Below, one piece after another: positions 18,090-27,206 of a stretch of DNA of 64,000 nt; position 1 is the stretch's first letter; the number at the start of each line of letters is the position of its first letter. A model generated the notes under the pieces. That model had not been told where the DNA came from. It searched no databases and was given only the letters and a program-made list of their open reading frames with translations. The stretch comes from Methylocaldum sp002005105 (GTDB lineage: Bacteria > Pseudomonadota > Gammaproteobacteria > Methylococcales > Methylococcaceae): assembly GCF_051027545.1 (NCBI RefSeq), contig NZ_CP194902.1, positions 3,038,001 to 3,102,000 of the forward strand, written 5' to 3'. The position numbers were made by a program, and so were the translations under genes.

Positions 18090-20102
18090 ATGCATAACCT
18101 GGGTTTGCTCGAAAATATCGCCGTTACGCTGAGCGTTGCCTTTCTAGGAGGGCTGATCGTTCAACGCATCGGCCTGCCGTCCATTGTCGGTTATTTGCTC
18201 GCGGGCGTGGTCATCGGCCCGTTCACGCCGGGTTATCTGGCCGATGCCGAAACCATCAACCAGTTGGCCGAGCTGGGCATCATTTTCCTGATGTTCGGCG
18301 TGGGGCTGCATTTTTCCTTTGCCGATCTGTGGAAAGTGCGAGATATCGCCATCGTCGGAACGTTGGGACAGATGCTGACCATGGCGGCCCTGGGTTATGG
18401 CCTGAGCCAATACTGGGGCTGGACGCCCAAGTCCGGACTGGTGCTGGGACTGGTGCTGTCCATCGCCAGCACCATCGTCATGCTGCGCGGCTTCATGGAC
18501 CGCGGCTGGCTGAACACCCCGGACGGGCAAGTCGCGGTCGGCTGGCGCGTCATGGAAGACATCGCCACCGTTCTCATGATCATGATCCTGCCCAACCTGG
18601 CCGACACCGGCAAGCCCATGGAATGGCGCACTCTCGGCCTCGCGCTGCTGTCGGCTTTGGGCTTTCTCGTGTTCATGCTGTTTGCGGGCAAACGCTTCAT
18701 TCCCTGGCTGCTGCTGCGGGTGGCCCATACCCGCTCCCGCGAGCTGTTCATTCTGGCTATCCTGGCCATTTCTTTGGGAATCGCTCTGGGTGCATCGCAA
18801 TTGTTCGGCGTTTCGTTGGCGCTGGGCGCTTTTGTCGCGGGAGCGGTGGTGAGCGAGTCGCCGCTCAGTCACCGCATCGCATCCGATCTGCTGCCGTTCC
18901 GCGAAGCCTTTTCCGTCTTGTTCTTCGTGTCCGTCGGCATGATGCTCGATCCCGGCTTTCTGGTGGAGCACCTCGAACCGGTCCTGATTCTTACCGCTCT
19001 GGTGGTCATCGGAAAGTTCATCGTCTCGGGGCTTTGGGTGTTGCCGTTCCCGCGTCCGGCCAGCACCGCGCTGGTGGTTGCGGCCGGCTCCTGCCAAATC
19101 GGCGAGTTCTCCTTCATCCTGGATCAGACCGGCTTGAGTCTCGGCATACTGGATAAGGGCCAACACGCGCTGATATTGGCGGCCGCTCTTCTGTCCATCG
19201 TCGTGAACCCGTTCATGCTGCACAGCGTTCATCCGCTGCAACGGAGCTTAAGAGGGGTCCAGCCGTTATGGCGATGGCTGGACCGCCACGGCTCGACGCA
19301 GACGCCGGTGGAGGACTCCGTGGCCGACCATGTGGTGGTGGTCGGCTACGGACGGGTAGGTTCGCATATCGTCGACGTGATGGGTGAGCTGGGCATTCCC
19401 TATCTGGTCATCGATTTCCGTATCAGCCGGATCGAAAAATTGGCCAAACGAGGCGTCCCCACGCTCCTGGGCGATACGGCCAACTCCGACATCCTGACCC
19501 ATGCGGCGCTGCACCGGGCCCGTCTGCTGGTGGTGACTTTGCCCGAGGAAGCGGCCACCGAACTCACCGTCGCGGCAGCTCGGGACATTGCCCCGGATCT
19601 CCCGATCATCGCCCGCGCCGCCACCCGAGCCGGGGTCAAGCGACTCTCGGAATTGGGCGCACAGCTGGTGATCCATCCGGAACTGGAAGGCGGCCTGCAG
19701 GTGCTGCGGCACACGCTGCTGCAACTGGGTTTTCCCCTGCACGACGTGCGGCGCTACGCGGATACCGTGCGCCGCGAAAACTACGAGGCCCTGGTCAAGT
19801 CGCAGGGCGAGCACGCCTTACTCAGGGACCTGCTCGATGCTTCCGAATTGATCGACATCGCCTGGCGAAAAGTACCCGAGGAAAGTCCGCTGGCCGGGAA
19901 GATGCTGGGCGAGGCCGCCCTCCGTACCCGGACCGGCGCCACCCTGGTGGCGATCAAGCGCAAGAACGAGCTGATGGTCAACCCGTCTACCCAGACCGTA
20001 TTCCTTCCGGGCGACCGCATCGGCCTGCTCGGAAATCCGGAACAGTTGGAGGTCGTGGAGCGTTTGCTGGCCCCGCAGCCGACGGAGTCTGACGCGGCGT
20101 GA
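18090..20102 (+). CDS. CPA2-family cation:proton antiporter with TrkA-N and TrkA-C domains (KefB/YbaL type)
   Basis: A 670-residue inner-membrane antiporter. About twelve transmembrane helices occupy residues 1-385 (Na+/H+ exchanger domain, with GLPSIVGYLLAGVVIGP near the start). A cytosolic RCK/TrkA-N Rossmann domain follows near 408-525 (VVVVGYGRVGSHIVDVMGEL), and a TrkA-C domain lies around 580-660. The arrangement is that of YbaL/RosB and KefB, which exchange K+ or other monovalent cations for H+. The ion cannot be deduced. No KefG/KefF-type ancillary gene is adjacent. It has a weak ribosome site and the ATG at 18090 is the first in frame. Confidence 0.88.
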   Translation: MHNLGLLENIAVTLSVAFLGGLIVQRIGLPSIVGYLLAGVVIGPFTPGYLADAETINQLAELGIIFLMFGVGLHFSFADLWKVRDIAIVGTLGQMLTMAALGYGLSQYWGWTPKSGLVLGLVLSIASTIVMLRGFMDRGWLNTPDGQVAVGWRVMEDIATVLMIMILPNLADTGKPMEWRTLGLALLSALGFLVFMLFAGKRFIPWLLLRVAHTRSRELFILAILAISLGIALGASQLFGVSLALGAFVAGAVVSESPLSHRIASDLLPFREAFSVLFFVSVGMMLDPGFLVEHLEPVLILTALVVIGKFIVSGLWVLPFPRPASTALVVAAGSCQIGEFSFILDQTGLSLGILDKGQHALILAAALLSIVVNPFMLHSVHPLQRSLRGVQPLWRWLDRHGSTQTPVEDSVADHVVVVGYGRVGSHIVDVMGELGIPYLVIDFRISRIEKLAKRGVPTLLGDTANSDILTHAALHRARLLVVTLPEEAATELTVAAARDIAPDLPIIARAATRAGVKRLSELGAQLVIHPELEGGLQVLRHTLLQLGFPLHDVRRYADTVRRENYEALVKSQGEHALLRDLLDASELIDIAWRKVPEESPLAGKMLGEAALRTRTGATLVAIKRKNELMVNPSTQTVFLPGDRIGLLGNPEQLEVVERLLAPQPTESDAA

Positions 20103-20349
20103 AGGCGATAGGGTACCGCCGTGTACCGGCGGTACCCGTAAGGCGGAAAGCGTTGCGCTGTTTCACCCTACGAACCGGACGGCTGTGAAAGAACCGACTG
20201 CGCGGCCCGGTTTTTGCTTGCGATGTTATGACGTGAGAAGAACTCGTCGGGCGGGTTAACGAAGCGTAACCCGCCGAAAAGGCCAGCCCGTAAGAAGGAT
20301 GGATGTCTTCCGATCGACTCCGTACGGGCATTGCGGGCCTTGCCCCTGC
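20103..20349. repeat. convergent intergenic region with two hairpins
   Basis: Between the antiporter and a convergent gene. A 10-bp perfect inverted repeat, GGGTACCGCC at 20111-20120 and GGCGGTACCC at 20128-20137, could act as a terminator, though no T-run follows. A second hairpin of GCGGGTTA/TAACCCGC type lies near 20250-20275 and resembles the other 'gggtta...taaccc' intergenic repeats around 32.17 and 38.55 kb. Confidence 0.6.
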
Positions 20350-21009
20350 TCAATTCCGAATCACCCAGCTCCCATCCGGCTGGCGGCACGCGATATTGTT
20401 GACCGAGTCGCGCTGCTTGCCGTAGGTCATGCGGGTGGAGAATTCGCGGCAGCGTTCTCCGTTGTCGTTGAAGGTCCGCAAGGGCGTGACCAGATAGTCC
20501 ACCTGGTTGTCCGGGTTCATCCAATGGACGCTGCGGCGGTCGTCGGCGAAATCGAGCGCCCGTCCGGTGCAGAACATGTCGCTCGCGTCCATGCGGCGAG
20601 CGATCTGGTCTCCGATGATCGCGCCGATCACCGTGCCGGCGACGGCGCCAATGACCGTCGAAGCAGTGTCGCCGTTTCCGACCTTGGAGCCGATGACGCC
20701 GCCTAGCGCACCTCCCGCAACGCCGCCCAGCACCTTGCCGACCATGGTGCGGTCGCAGCGGCCCGATCTTACGCCGTAGTCGTGATCGTGGTCATGGTAA
20801 TGACGGGTTTCGCGGTGTTCGTAACGGTCGTCGTAGTCATCGCGATGTCTGTCCTTGTGTTTGCTCCGGTAGCCGTGGGCCGGCGCCCAGTCGGGGGGAT
20901 CGCTGTACGCGTCCTGGGGAAAACTCAGGCTAAGCGCCAACAGAACTCCGCCGAGAAAAACGAATGGGTTGAACCGATCGAATACGGGTGACGTTTTCGT
21001 CGCCGACAT
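20350..21009 (-). CDS. glycine-zipper 2TM domain exported protein with His/Asp-rich region
   Basis: A 219-residue protein with an N-terminal signal or anchor (about residues 16-36). Next is a highly charged His/Asp/Arg-rich stretch (about 50-80, with HYHDHDHD) that could bind metal. A glycine-zipper pair follows at about 88-135 (VLGGVAGGALGGVIGSKVG, VIGAVAGTVIGAIIGD). A cysteine-containing C-terminal domain ends the protein (FCTGRALDF, NNIACRQPDG) and resembles the surface-antigen domain often paired with such zippers. Probably in the cell envelope. Function unknown. ATG start at 21009, divergent from ftfL. Confidence 0.75.
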   Translation of the reverse strand: MSATKTSPVFDRFNPFVFLGGVLLALSLSFPQDAYSDPPDWAPAHGYRSKHKDRHRDDYDDRYEHRETRHYHDHDHDYGVRSGRCDRTMVGKVLGGVAGGALGGVIGSKVGNGDTASTVIGAVAGTVIGAIIGDQIARRMDASDMFCTGRALDFADDRRSVHWMNPDNQVDYLVTPLRTFNDNGERCREFSTRMTYGKQRDSVNNIACRQPDGSWVIRN

Positions 21010-21321
21010 GGTTGCCTCTTATTGTCGAAAAGTGATTGTTGTTATCCGCTCGGCCGTAAAGCAATTCGCAAGCCATCCCTGAAGGACGCTCATTCCGGCT
21101 GACGTATGGAGAGCATGCAAGCCGAACGCGTCGCCGGCTCGCGACAAAGCCCAACGCGATAGTGTAGCCAAGAACTCGGCCGGCTTGCTGCGTTGCTTTC
21201 GGCAACTTGTTAATATCTGCCAACTTCGAGGGTTCGGTTACGGCGTTTGACGCCTTGTGCTCGCTGCCCTTTTGATCCCGACTTCCATATCCACGACCGA
21301 GATAGATAAAAAGGTGCATTC
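21010..21321. other. 312-bp divergent intergenic region upstream of ftfL
   Basis: No gene is supported. It should hold promoters for ftfL (plus) and the glycine-zipper gene (minus). An AAAAAGG ribosome site precedes the ftfL ATG. I see no riboswitch-like fold. Confidence 0.45.
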
Positions 21322-22995
21322 ATGTCCGACATCGAAATCGCTCAAAAAGCCAAGATGCTGCCGATCATCGATCTGGCCAAAGACAGGCTGGGTATAGCGC
21401 CCGAACATCTCGACCCGTACGGCCACTACAAGGCCAAGCTGTCCCTGGACTATATCGACGGTCTCAAGGACAGGCCCAACGGCAAGCTGATTCTGGTCAC
21501 GGCCATCAGCCCGACGCCGGCGGGGGAAGGCAAGACCACCACGACCGTGGGTTTGGGCGATGGGCTGAACCGGTTGGGCAAGAAAACCATGATCTGTCTC
21601 AGGGAGCCCGCTCTGGGGCCGTGTTTCGGCGTCAAGGGCGGAGCGGCCGGAGGCGGCTACGCTCAGGTCGTGCCCATGGAGGACATCAATCTTCATTTCA
21701 CCGGCGACTTCCACGCCATCGGTGTCGCCCACAACCTGCTGTCGGCGATGATCGACAACCACATCCACCACGACAACCGGTTGAACCTCGATCCGCGCCA
21801 GATCGCCTGGAAGCGTGTCATCGACATGAACGACCGCGCACTGCGCGACATAGTCATCGGCCTGGGCGGAACGGCCAATGGCTTTGCGCGCGAAGACGGC
21901 TTCGACATCATCGCCGCCTCAGAAGTGATGGCCATCCTGTGCCTGTCGAGCTCCTTGAAAGAACTGAAAGAGCGCCTCGGAAACATCCTGGTGGGTTATA
22001 CCCGTTTCGACAATAAGCCGGTTTTCGCCCGCGATCTCAAGGCGCACGGCGCCATGGCCGCGCTGCTGAAGGACGCTCTGCGGCCGAATCTGGTCCAGAC
22101 TCTGGAAAACAATCCGGTATTCGTCCACGGCGGTCCTTTCGCCAATATCGCCCACGGCTGCAACTCGGTGGTCGCGACCAAGACAGCCTTGAAGCTGGCC
22201 GATTATGTGGTGACCGAAGCAGGCTTCGGCGCCGATCTCGGGGCGGAGAAATTCATCGACATCAAGTGCCGCAAGGCCGGCCTCAAGCCTGACGGCGTGG
22301 TGCTGGTCGCGACCGTGCGGGCGCTCAAGTCGCATGGCGGCGTGCCGGTCAAGGAACTGCAACAGGAGAACCTGGAAGCCCTCGAAGCCGGATTCGTGAA
22401 CCTCGCACGGCACCTCGGCAACGTGCAGCAGCGGTTCGGCTTGCCCTGCGTCGTCGCCATCAATCATTTCACCTCGGACACCGACGCCGAAATCGCGCTG
22501 CTCAAGCGCAAGGTCGAGGAGATGGGGGCCAAGGTCATCGTCTGCCGGCACTGGGCCGAGGGCGGAAAGGGCGCGGAAGACCTGGCTCGGGAAGTCGTCC
22601 GGATGGTCGATGCCGGTCAGTCGAATTTCAGTTTCCTTTATGAAGAGCAAGCGCCGCTTTGGGACAAGATCAAGACGATCGCCACCCAGCTGTACGGGGC
22701 GGCGGATATCACCGCGGACAGCAAGGCCCGTCAGCAGCTCGAGCGCTTGAGCGAGGAATACAGCTATTTCCCGGTGTGCATCGCCAAGACGCAGTACTCG
22801 TTTTCGAACGATCCGAATCTCAAGGGAGCGCCGTCCGGCCACGTGCTCTCCATCCGCGAAGTGCGGCCTTCCCACGGCGCCGAGTTCGTGGTGGCCGTCT
22901 GCGGCAGCATGATGACCATGCCGGGACTGCCCAAAATGCCGGCGGCCGAGGCCATAGACGTGGACGACAACGGCCGGATTACGGGCTTGTTCTAA
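21322..22995 (+). CDS. ftfL: formate--tetrahydrofolate ligase
   Basis: Ligates formate to tetrahydrofolate with ATP, giving 10-formyl-THF for one-carbon assimilation or purine and formyl-Met synthesis. The 557 residues match the family length. The P-loop TPAGEGKTTTTVGLGD is at residues 65-80, with other conserved blocks LREPALGPCFGVKGGAAGGG and TEAGFGADLGAEKF. In methylotrophs this enzyme links formate to the serine pathway. It also occurs in many other bacteria, so it is suggestive rather than diagnostic here. Monocistronic by spacing. Confidence 0.96.
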   Translation: MSDIEIAQKAKMLPIIDLAKDRLGIAPEHLDPYGHYKAKLSLDYIDGLKDRPNGKLILVTAISPTPAGEGKTTTTVGLGDGLNRLGKKTMICLREPALGPCFGVKGGAAGGGYAQVVPMEDINLHFTGDFHAIGVAHNLLSAMIDNHIHHDNRLNLDPRQIAWKRVIDMNDRALRDIVIGLGGTANGFAREDGFDIIAASEVMAILCLSSSLKELKERLGNILVGYTRFDNKPVFARDLKAHGAMAALLKDALRPNLVQTLENNPVFVHGGPFANIAHGCNSVVATKTALKLADYVVTEAGFGADLGAEKFIDIKCRKAGLKPDGVVLVATVRALKSHGGVPVKELQQENLEALEAGFVNLARHLGNVQQRFGLPCVVAINHFTSDTDAEIALLKRKVEEMGAKVIVCRHWAEGGKGAEDLAREVVRMVDAGQSNFSFLYEEQAPLWDKIKTIATQLYGAADITADSKARQQLERLSEEYSYFPVCIAKTQYSFSNDPNLKGAPSGHVLSIREVRPSHGAEFVVAVCGSMMTMPGLPKMPAAEAIDVDDNGRITGLF

Positions 22996-23318
22996 AGGCT
23001 CAAAGAAGCGCCGGCAAAGGATTGCCGGCCTACGACACTAAGTCAGTTGTAGGTCGGGAATCCCTTCCCGACAGAATTGCCGGCAAAGTTTTGTCGGCCT
23101 GCGGCTACCGCCACCAGAAATGAGGGGAAGTTTGTTCGGCACAAGGCTTGGGGGCGATTTAAGCGCTCTTACGTATAAACTTCTTAGGACGTCCACGCAT
23201 AAACTCGTTACATCGCTCGGCGATTGTTCAATTCTCGAAGCGTGTGGCGCGGAATCGTTGTAATGCGAATGGCCGTTTGGTGCAGTGCTAACACGAAAAA
23301 CCGAAGAGAGACGATGCT
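22996..23318. repeat. intergenic region with copies of the GTCGGCAA-type palindrome
   Basis: Holds at least two variants of the window-wide palindrome: one at about 23010-23033 (GCCGGCAA ... TTGCCGGCCTAC) and a diverged one near 23048-23072 (GTAGGTCGGGAATCCCTTCCCGAC). The rest is the leader of wecB. No gene is supported. Confidence 0.7.
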
Positions 23319-24443
23319 TTGAATACAATCGCCCAGACCTACAAGATGTTTATCGTCGCCGGTGCGCGGCCCAATTTCATGAAGATCGCCCCGATCATCC
23401 GGGAGCTTCGGCAGGGCTCGTATCCGTTCGAATACAAGCTGGTCCATACCGGGCAGCACTACGACAAGGAAATGAGCGACGTGTTCTTCGAAGAATTGGA
23501 GATACCGTCGCCGGATTATCACCTGGAGGTGGGCAGCGGCTCCCATGCCGAGCAGACGGCGAAAGTGATGGTCCGTTTCGAGGAGATCTGCCTGAAGGAC
23601 CGGCCCGATTTGGTGATGGTGGTGGGCGACGTGAATTCGACGCTGGCCTGCTCGATCGTGGCGAAGAAGCTCGGGATCAAGGTGGCTCACGTGGAGGCTG
23701 GACTTCGGAGCGGAGACATCACGATGCCGGAGGAGGTCAACCGCATCGTGACCGATTCGATATCCGACTATTTCTTCGTGACCGAAAAAAGCGGCGTAAG
23801 TCACTTGTTGGCCGAAGGCAAACGGAAGGACAGCATCTTCTTCGTGGGCCACGTGATGATCGACAATCTGTTTCATCAGGTGGAAAAGCTGAAACACCTC
23901 GCGCCGACGGCATTCGAGACGACGATCTTCAAGCAGCGGAATCCGTCCTATGGCGTCGTCACGCTGCATCGGCCTTCCAATGTGGATAGTCCGGAAACGC
24001 TGGCCGGCATCGTCGAGGCATTGGCGGAGGTGAGCACCGCATTGCCTCTGATATTTCCCATACACCCCCGCACTCAGGCGAACATCCAGAAATTCGGCCT
24101 GACGATTCCCGATTCCATCGTCACCACGAAACCTCTGTCCTACATGGAATTCTTGAACCTGTTCAAAGACGCCAGGATGGTGTTGACGGACAGCGGCGGC
24201 ATTCAGGAAGAGACCACGGCGCTCGGCGTCCCTTGCATTACCCTGCGCGACAACACGGAACGCCCGATTACGGTCGAAGAGGGTACGAACGTGATCGTGG
24301 GTTCCGATCCTGCGCGTATCGTGGCGGAAGCTCGAAAAGTGCTGAGCGGATCGGGTGCGGCAAGGAAAAAGCCGGAGTTATGGGACGGTAAAGCATCGGC
24401 CCGAATTCTATCCGTTCTTTCGGACGCTATGCGTGCCGACTGA
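23319..24443 (+). CDS. wecB: non-hydrolysing UDP-N-acetylglucosamine 2-epimerase
   Basis: Interconverts UDP-GlcNAc and UDP-ManNAc, supplying ManNAc-type precursors for exopolysaccharide. The 374-residue product has the family blocks VAGARPNFMKIAP, KLVHTGQHYDKEMS, VVGDVNSTLA, HVEAGLRSGD, TLHRPSNVD, HPRTQANI and LTDSGGIQEET, a GT-B fold enzyme. The TTG at 23319 is the first start with an upstream purine-rich stretch; an ATG at 23346 is the alternative. The gene opens the exopolysaccharide region but is separated from the next gene by 457 bp containing a MITE-like element. Confidence 0.92.
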   Translation: MNTIAQTYKMFIVAGARPNFMKIAPIIRELRQGSYPFEYKLVHTGQHYDKEMSDVFFEELEIPSPDYHLEVGSGSHAEQTAKVMVRFEEICLKDRPDLVMVVGDVNSTLACSIVAKKLGIKVAHVEAGLRSGDITMPEEVNRIVTDSISDYFFVTEKSGVSHLLAEGKRKDSIFFVGHVMIDNLFHQVEKLKHLAPTAFETTIFKQRNPSYGVVTLHRPSNVDSPETLAGIVEALAEVSTALPLIFPIHPRTQANIQKFGLTIPDSIVTTKPLSYMEFLNLFKDARMVLTDSGGIQEETTALGVPCITLRDNTERPITVEEGTNVIVGSDPARIVAEARKVLSGSGAARKKPELWDGKASARILSVLSDAMRAD

Positions 24444-24512
24444 ACAAGTTCATCGCAGGAGGCGCGAAGCGAAGTAAACGGAGCTTATGCGAAGGCGAAA
24501 GCCGGATTTTTT

Positions 24513-24703
24513 CTAGAGTATTTTCCGGTTTGGCATCGCGCTCCGAGGTGCTGTAGGTCGGCAATCCTTTCCCGATCGCAAACGGTTGTTTTAGTCGCGA
24601 CCCTTCCGACAAAGTCCCTGGCCGATCCTGTGTGTCGGCAAGGGATTGCCGACCAACGATTTTCCTAATCCTCGCCGCTAAGCGGCGGTGAAAAACGCTC
24701 TAG
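24513..24703. mobile_element. MITE-like element, 191 bp, with terminal inverted repeats
   Basis: Terminal inverted repeats CTAGAGTATTTTCC at 24513-24526 and GAAAAACGCTCTAG at 24690-24703 bound a non-coding element. Inside are two copies of the window-wide palindrome: a diverged one at about 24553-24576 and a good one, GTCGGCAA-GGGA-TTGCCGACC, at 24634-24654. An inverted partner of the 34-base unit duplicated at 43177-43244 lies between them. The remainder of the gap (24444-24512, 24704-24900) holds nothing recognisable except presumably the promoter for the following operon. Confidence 0.7.
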
Positions 24704-24900
24704 TCCCGGCCTCAAGACGCAGTCTGAGGCCTCGGCACGCGCCCCGAACCGGTCGGATTGCCACTCGGGTTGATCCGAGGCCGACCGGCGTCATTTTTCG
24801 GCAGTACGTTTCGGCCGCGGCTCGCATAGTCCGAAGCCGAATTGCAAGGTAGCTCAGTGGTTTATTGGAATGATTCCACAGTATGCCGACGTAATCCCTT

Positions 24901-26190
24901 ATGTTTTTCGTATTGCTTCTCGTCGCCGTGGGCCTGTATGGCCTGCTGGCTCTTTGGTCCCCGGTATTCCTGCTCAATTATGCGTTGCTGACGGGGCCGA
25001 TTCCGTTGACGCCCGGGAGCGATGAGATCAGCTCGACGCCGATGGGGCACATGAGTCTCGCAGCCGTGCGGTTGTTCGGACTATGGGTTGCCGTTTGCCT
25101 GGTTTTGGTCCCCCGCCTATCGAAGACACTCAAATACCTGTCCCGCTACAAGCTTCACTTGCTGTTTCTCGCGTTCTGCCTGACGTCGATCTTGTGGGCG
25201 CCGAGCTTGTCGTTCGGTCTCAGGATGATCGCCAAATTGAGCGCGCCGCTTCTGTTCGTGATGCTCGTCATGACCGCCGTGTCCTCAACGCGCCAGCTTC
25301 TGCAGACGGAGCGAATCATCCTGGCGAGCGGCATCGCCATGGTGGTGTTGGCCTTGATGGCGCGGCTCTTCGGTCTGAGTTCCGATCCGAGACTTACGCT
25401 TCCTCATACCAGCCCGGCCACGTTTTCTGCCCATATCGTCGCCGTGAGCATGCTTGCCATGGCCGGGTTTGCCGTTGCCGATAAAACCTTATCCAGAGGA
25501 CTAATGATTATCGGATTCTCGATCGTGGTGATGGCCGCGTTTACCCGTATCACGATAGCCGCGATATTCATCGGATTTTCGGTGATTCTGTTCCTGGGCC
25601 GCCGAGGTATCGGCAGAATTATTCTTCCCGTATTCAGCATCGTGAGTTTCCCGGCCTTGTTTTTGCTCAGCCCGAAATTCCGAAGCAGGATGTTTATCGG
25701 CGGCGAGGAGATGAGTTTCGATACGGTAATCGCAAATCCTGAGGATGCCGTGGGAAGAATTCATGGCTCCGGCCGTTTCGACGCCTGGGAAATGGTGCTG
25801 AATCGATTTTTCGAACCCCATCCCTTGCTGGGCTCCGGGATCGGGGCGACCCAGGATTTTTTTTACGAACGCTCGGCGGGCGGATTGGGTGTCATTCACT
25901 CGGAATACGTGAGGATGCTGAGCGAAATCGGTGTCGTGGGTCTGACCTTATTCATATTGGTCATCCTTGGCTATTTATGGCGATTGTTTCGTATCTTGCG
26001 GTTTCGTGACGATTCTCAAACCAGGAAATATGCGCTTGCCGGTGTCGGAGGCTTGACGACTTATGTGATTTTCATCGCCACGGATAACGGTTTCGATTAC
26101 GTGACGCAATTCGCGATATTCGTGTTTTCTTTGGTCGCCATGGCCGAAAAAGCGAACGAATTGTCCGAGAAACATGGAGGTGCCCGATGA
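24901..26190 (+). CDS. O-antigen ligase/polymerase-family membrane protein (Wzy/WaaL type)
   Basis: A 429-residue polytopic inner-membrane protein with about ten hydrophobic helices and a large periplasmic loop between about residues 260 and 340 (FDAWEMVLNRFFEPHPLLGSG, then HSEYVRMLSEIG). The motif region HPLLGSGIGATQDFF ... HSEYVRMLSE is typical of the O-antigen ligase/polymerase superfamily. In this locus it most likely polymerises the repeat unit. It overlaps the next gene by 4 bases (ATGA), starting a tightly packed unit to about 30365. Confidence 0.82.
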   Translation: MFFVLLLVAVGLYGLLALWSPVFLLNYALLTGPIPLTPGSDEISSTPMGHMSLAAVRLFGLWVAVCLVLVPRLSKTLKYLSRYKLHLLFLAFCLTSILWAPSLSFGLRMIAKLSAPLLFVMLVMTAVSSTRQLLQTERIILASGIAMVVLALMARLFGLSSDPRLTLPHTSPATFSAHIVAVSMLAMAGFAVADKTLSRGLMIIGFSIVVMAAFTRITIAAIFIGFSVILFLGRRGIGRIILPVFSIVSFPALFLLSPKFRSRMFIGGEEMSFDTVIANPEDAVGRIHGSGRFDAWEMVLNRFFEPHPLLGSGIGATQDFFYERSAGGLGVIHSEYVRMLSEIGVVGLTLFILVILGYLWRLFRILRFRDDSQTRKYALAGVGGLTTYVIFIATDNGFDYVTQFAIFVFSLVAMAEKANELSEKHGGAR

Positions 26191-27206
26191 CGTTGAATCG
26201 TCGGCAATTTTTGGCGGCAACCGCGTCTTTGTGCGTTTATCCGCTGTCCGGCGGCTCCGCCGAAGAGATGAACGAAAGCCGGGCGATTCTCGACGAGGGA
26301 TTGCATTGGCTGGGGTATTCGAACGCGGAAAAGATATGCCGTCGGGTGAAAGAAGCCGGCTTCAATGTGCTGGTGCCGTGTATCTGGGACGGCCGGGGAA
26401 CCACATGGCCTAGCCGTCTGGCACCCCGAGACGAGCGGCTGCGGGGTTATATCAAAGGCCAAGGCGAACAGTTCGACCCGGTGCGCATCCTGCTGGATAC
26501 CGCGAAAAAACATGATTTGGAGGTTCATCCCTGGTTCTCGATGGGGCTCCGGAACCGGGACGATTTATTTCCGGAATTGGCGGTAAAAGGCGCGAAATCG
26601 TTCGACTGGTATAAGCCCGCGTTTCGGGATCGAATTGCCGAGATCGTGTTGGAAGTGATCGCGAAATATCCCGTCGACGGCGTGAATCTCGATTATGTTC
26701 GCTTTTCGGTACCGCAGGGCAAGCGGGCCGACGAAGCGGAGCGCGCGATATCAGGGGTTATAGGGAGAATATATAAGGAAGGAAAACGTTTGAAACCGAA
26801 TTTGGTGGTCAGTGTCGATGCCGCCCCATGGAAGGACGATATAAAAACCTTCGGTCAAAACGCTCCGAAATGGGCCGACGAAGGAATCGTGGATGTCGTT
26901 TATTCCATGCAATATCACGCCAATCCGGATTTCGGCATCATCAAAACCATTCAATCCAAAATGAAGCGTCCCGAGGCGATGGTCGTCATGGTCGGAAATT
27001 TCGACCGTGTCGGTCCGGGGAACAAGGTGGTCGATCGCCGTCCCGATCGGCTGTCCGAGCTTATCTCTAAAGCGCGAGCCTTATCGAAGGGGAATGGCGT
27101 CGCTGTTTATCTTTACGGACAGCTGAGCGAGCGGCAGATCGAGACTCTGCGAAAAGGGGTTTTTCGAGACAAGGCGAAGCCGTCTTGGAGGCGGGCCAGG
27201 GTTTGA
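26187..27206 (+). CDS. GHL10/DUF187-family (family-10-like) glycoside hydrolase, exported
   Basis: A 339-residue protein with a signal carrying twin arginines (NRRQFLAATASL), hence possible Tat or Sec export. The body has the TIM-barrel pattern of the GHL10 (YngK-like) family: EEGFNVLVPCIWDGRG-like entry, HPWFSMGLRNRDD, VDGVNLDYVRFS and VDVVYSMQYHANPDFG. The carboxylates of NLDYVRF and the early WDGRG are candidate catalytic residues. A hydrolase inside a polysaccharide operon may trim or release product. It overlaps both neighbours (ATGA at 26187, TGATG at 27204). Confidence 0.75.
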   Translation: MTLNRRQFLAATASLCVYPLSGGSAEEMNESRAILDEGLHWLGYSNAEKICRRVKEAGFNVLVPCIWDGRGTTWPSRLAPRDERLRGYIKGQGEQFDPVRILLDTAKKHDLEVHPWFSMGLRNRDDLFPELAVKGAKSFDWYKPAFRDRIAEIVLEVIAKYPVDGVNLDYVRFSVPQGKRADEAERAISGVIGRIYKEGKRLKPNLVVSVDAAPWKDDIKTFGQNAPKWADEGIVDVVYSMQYHANPDFGIIKTIQSKMKRPEAMVVMVGNFDRVGPGNKVVDRRPDRLSELISKARALSKGNGVAVYLYGQLSERQIETLRKGVFRDKAKPSWRRARV

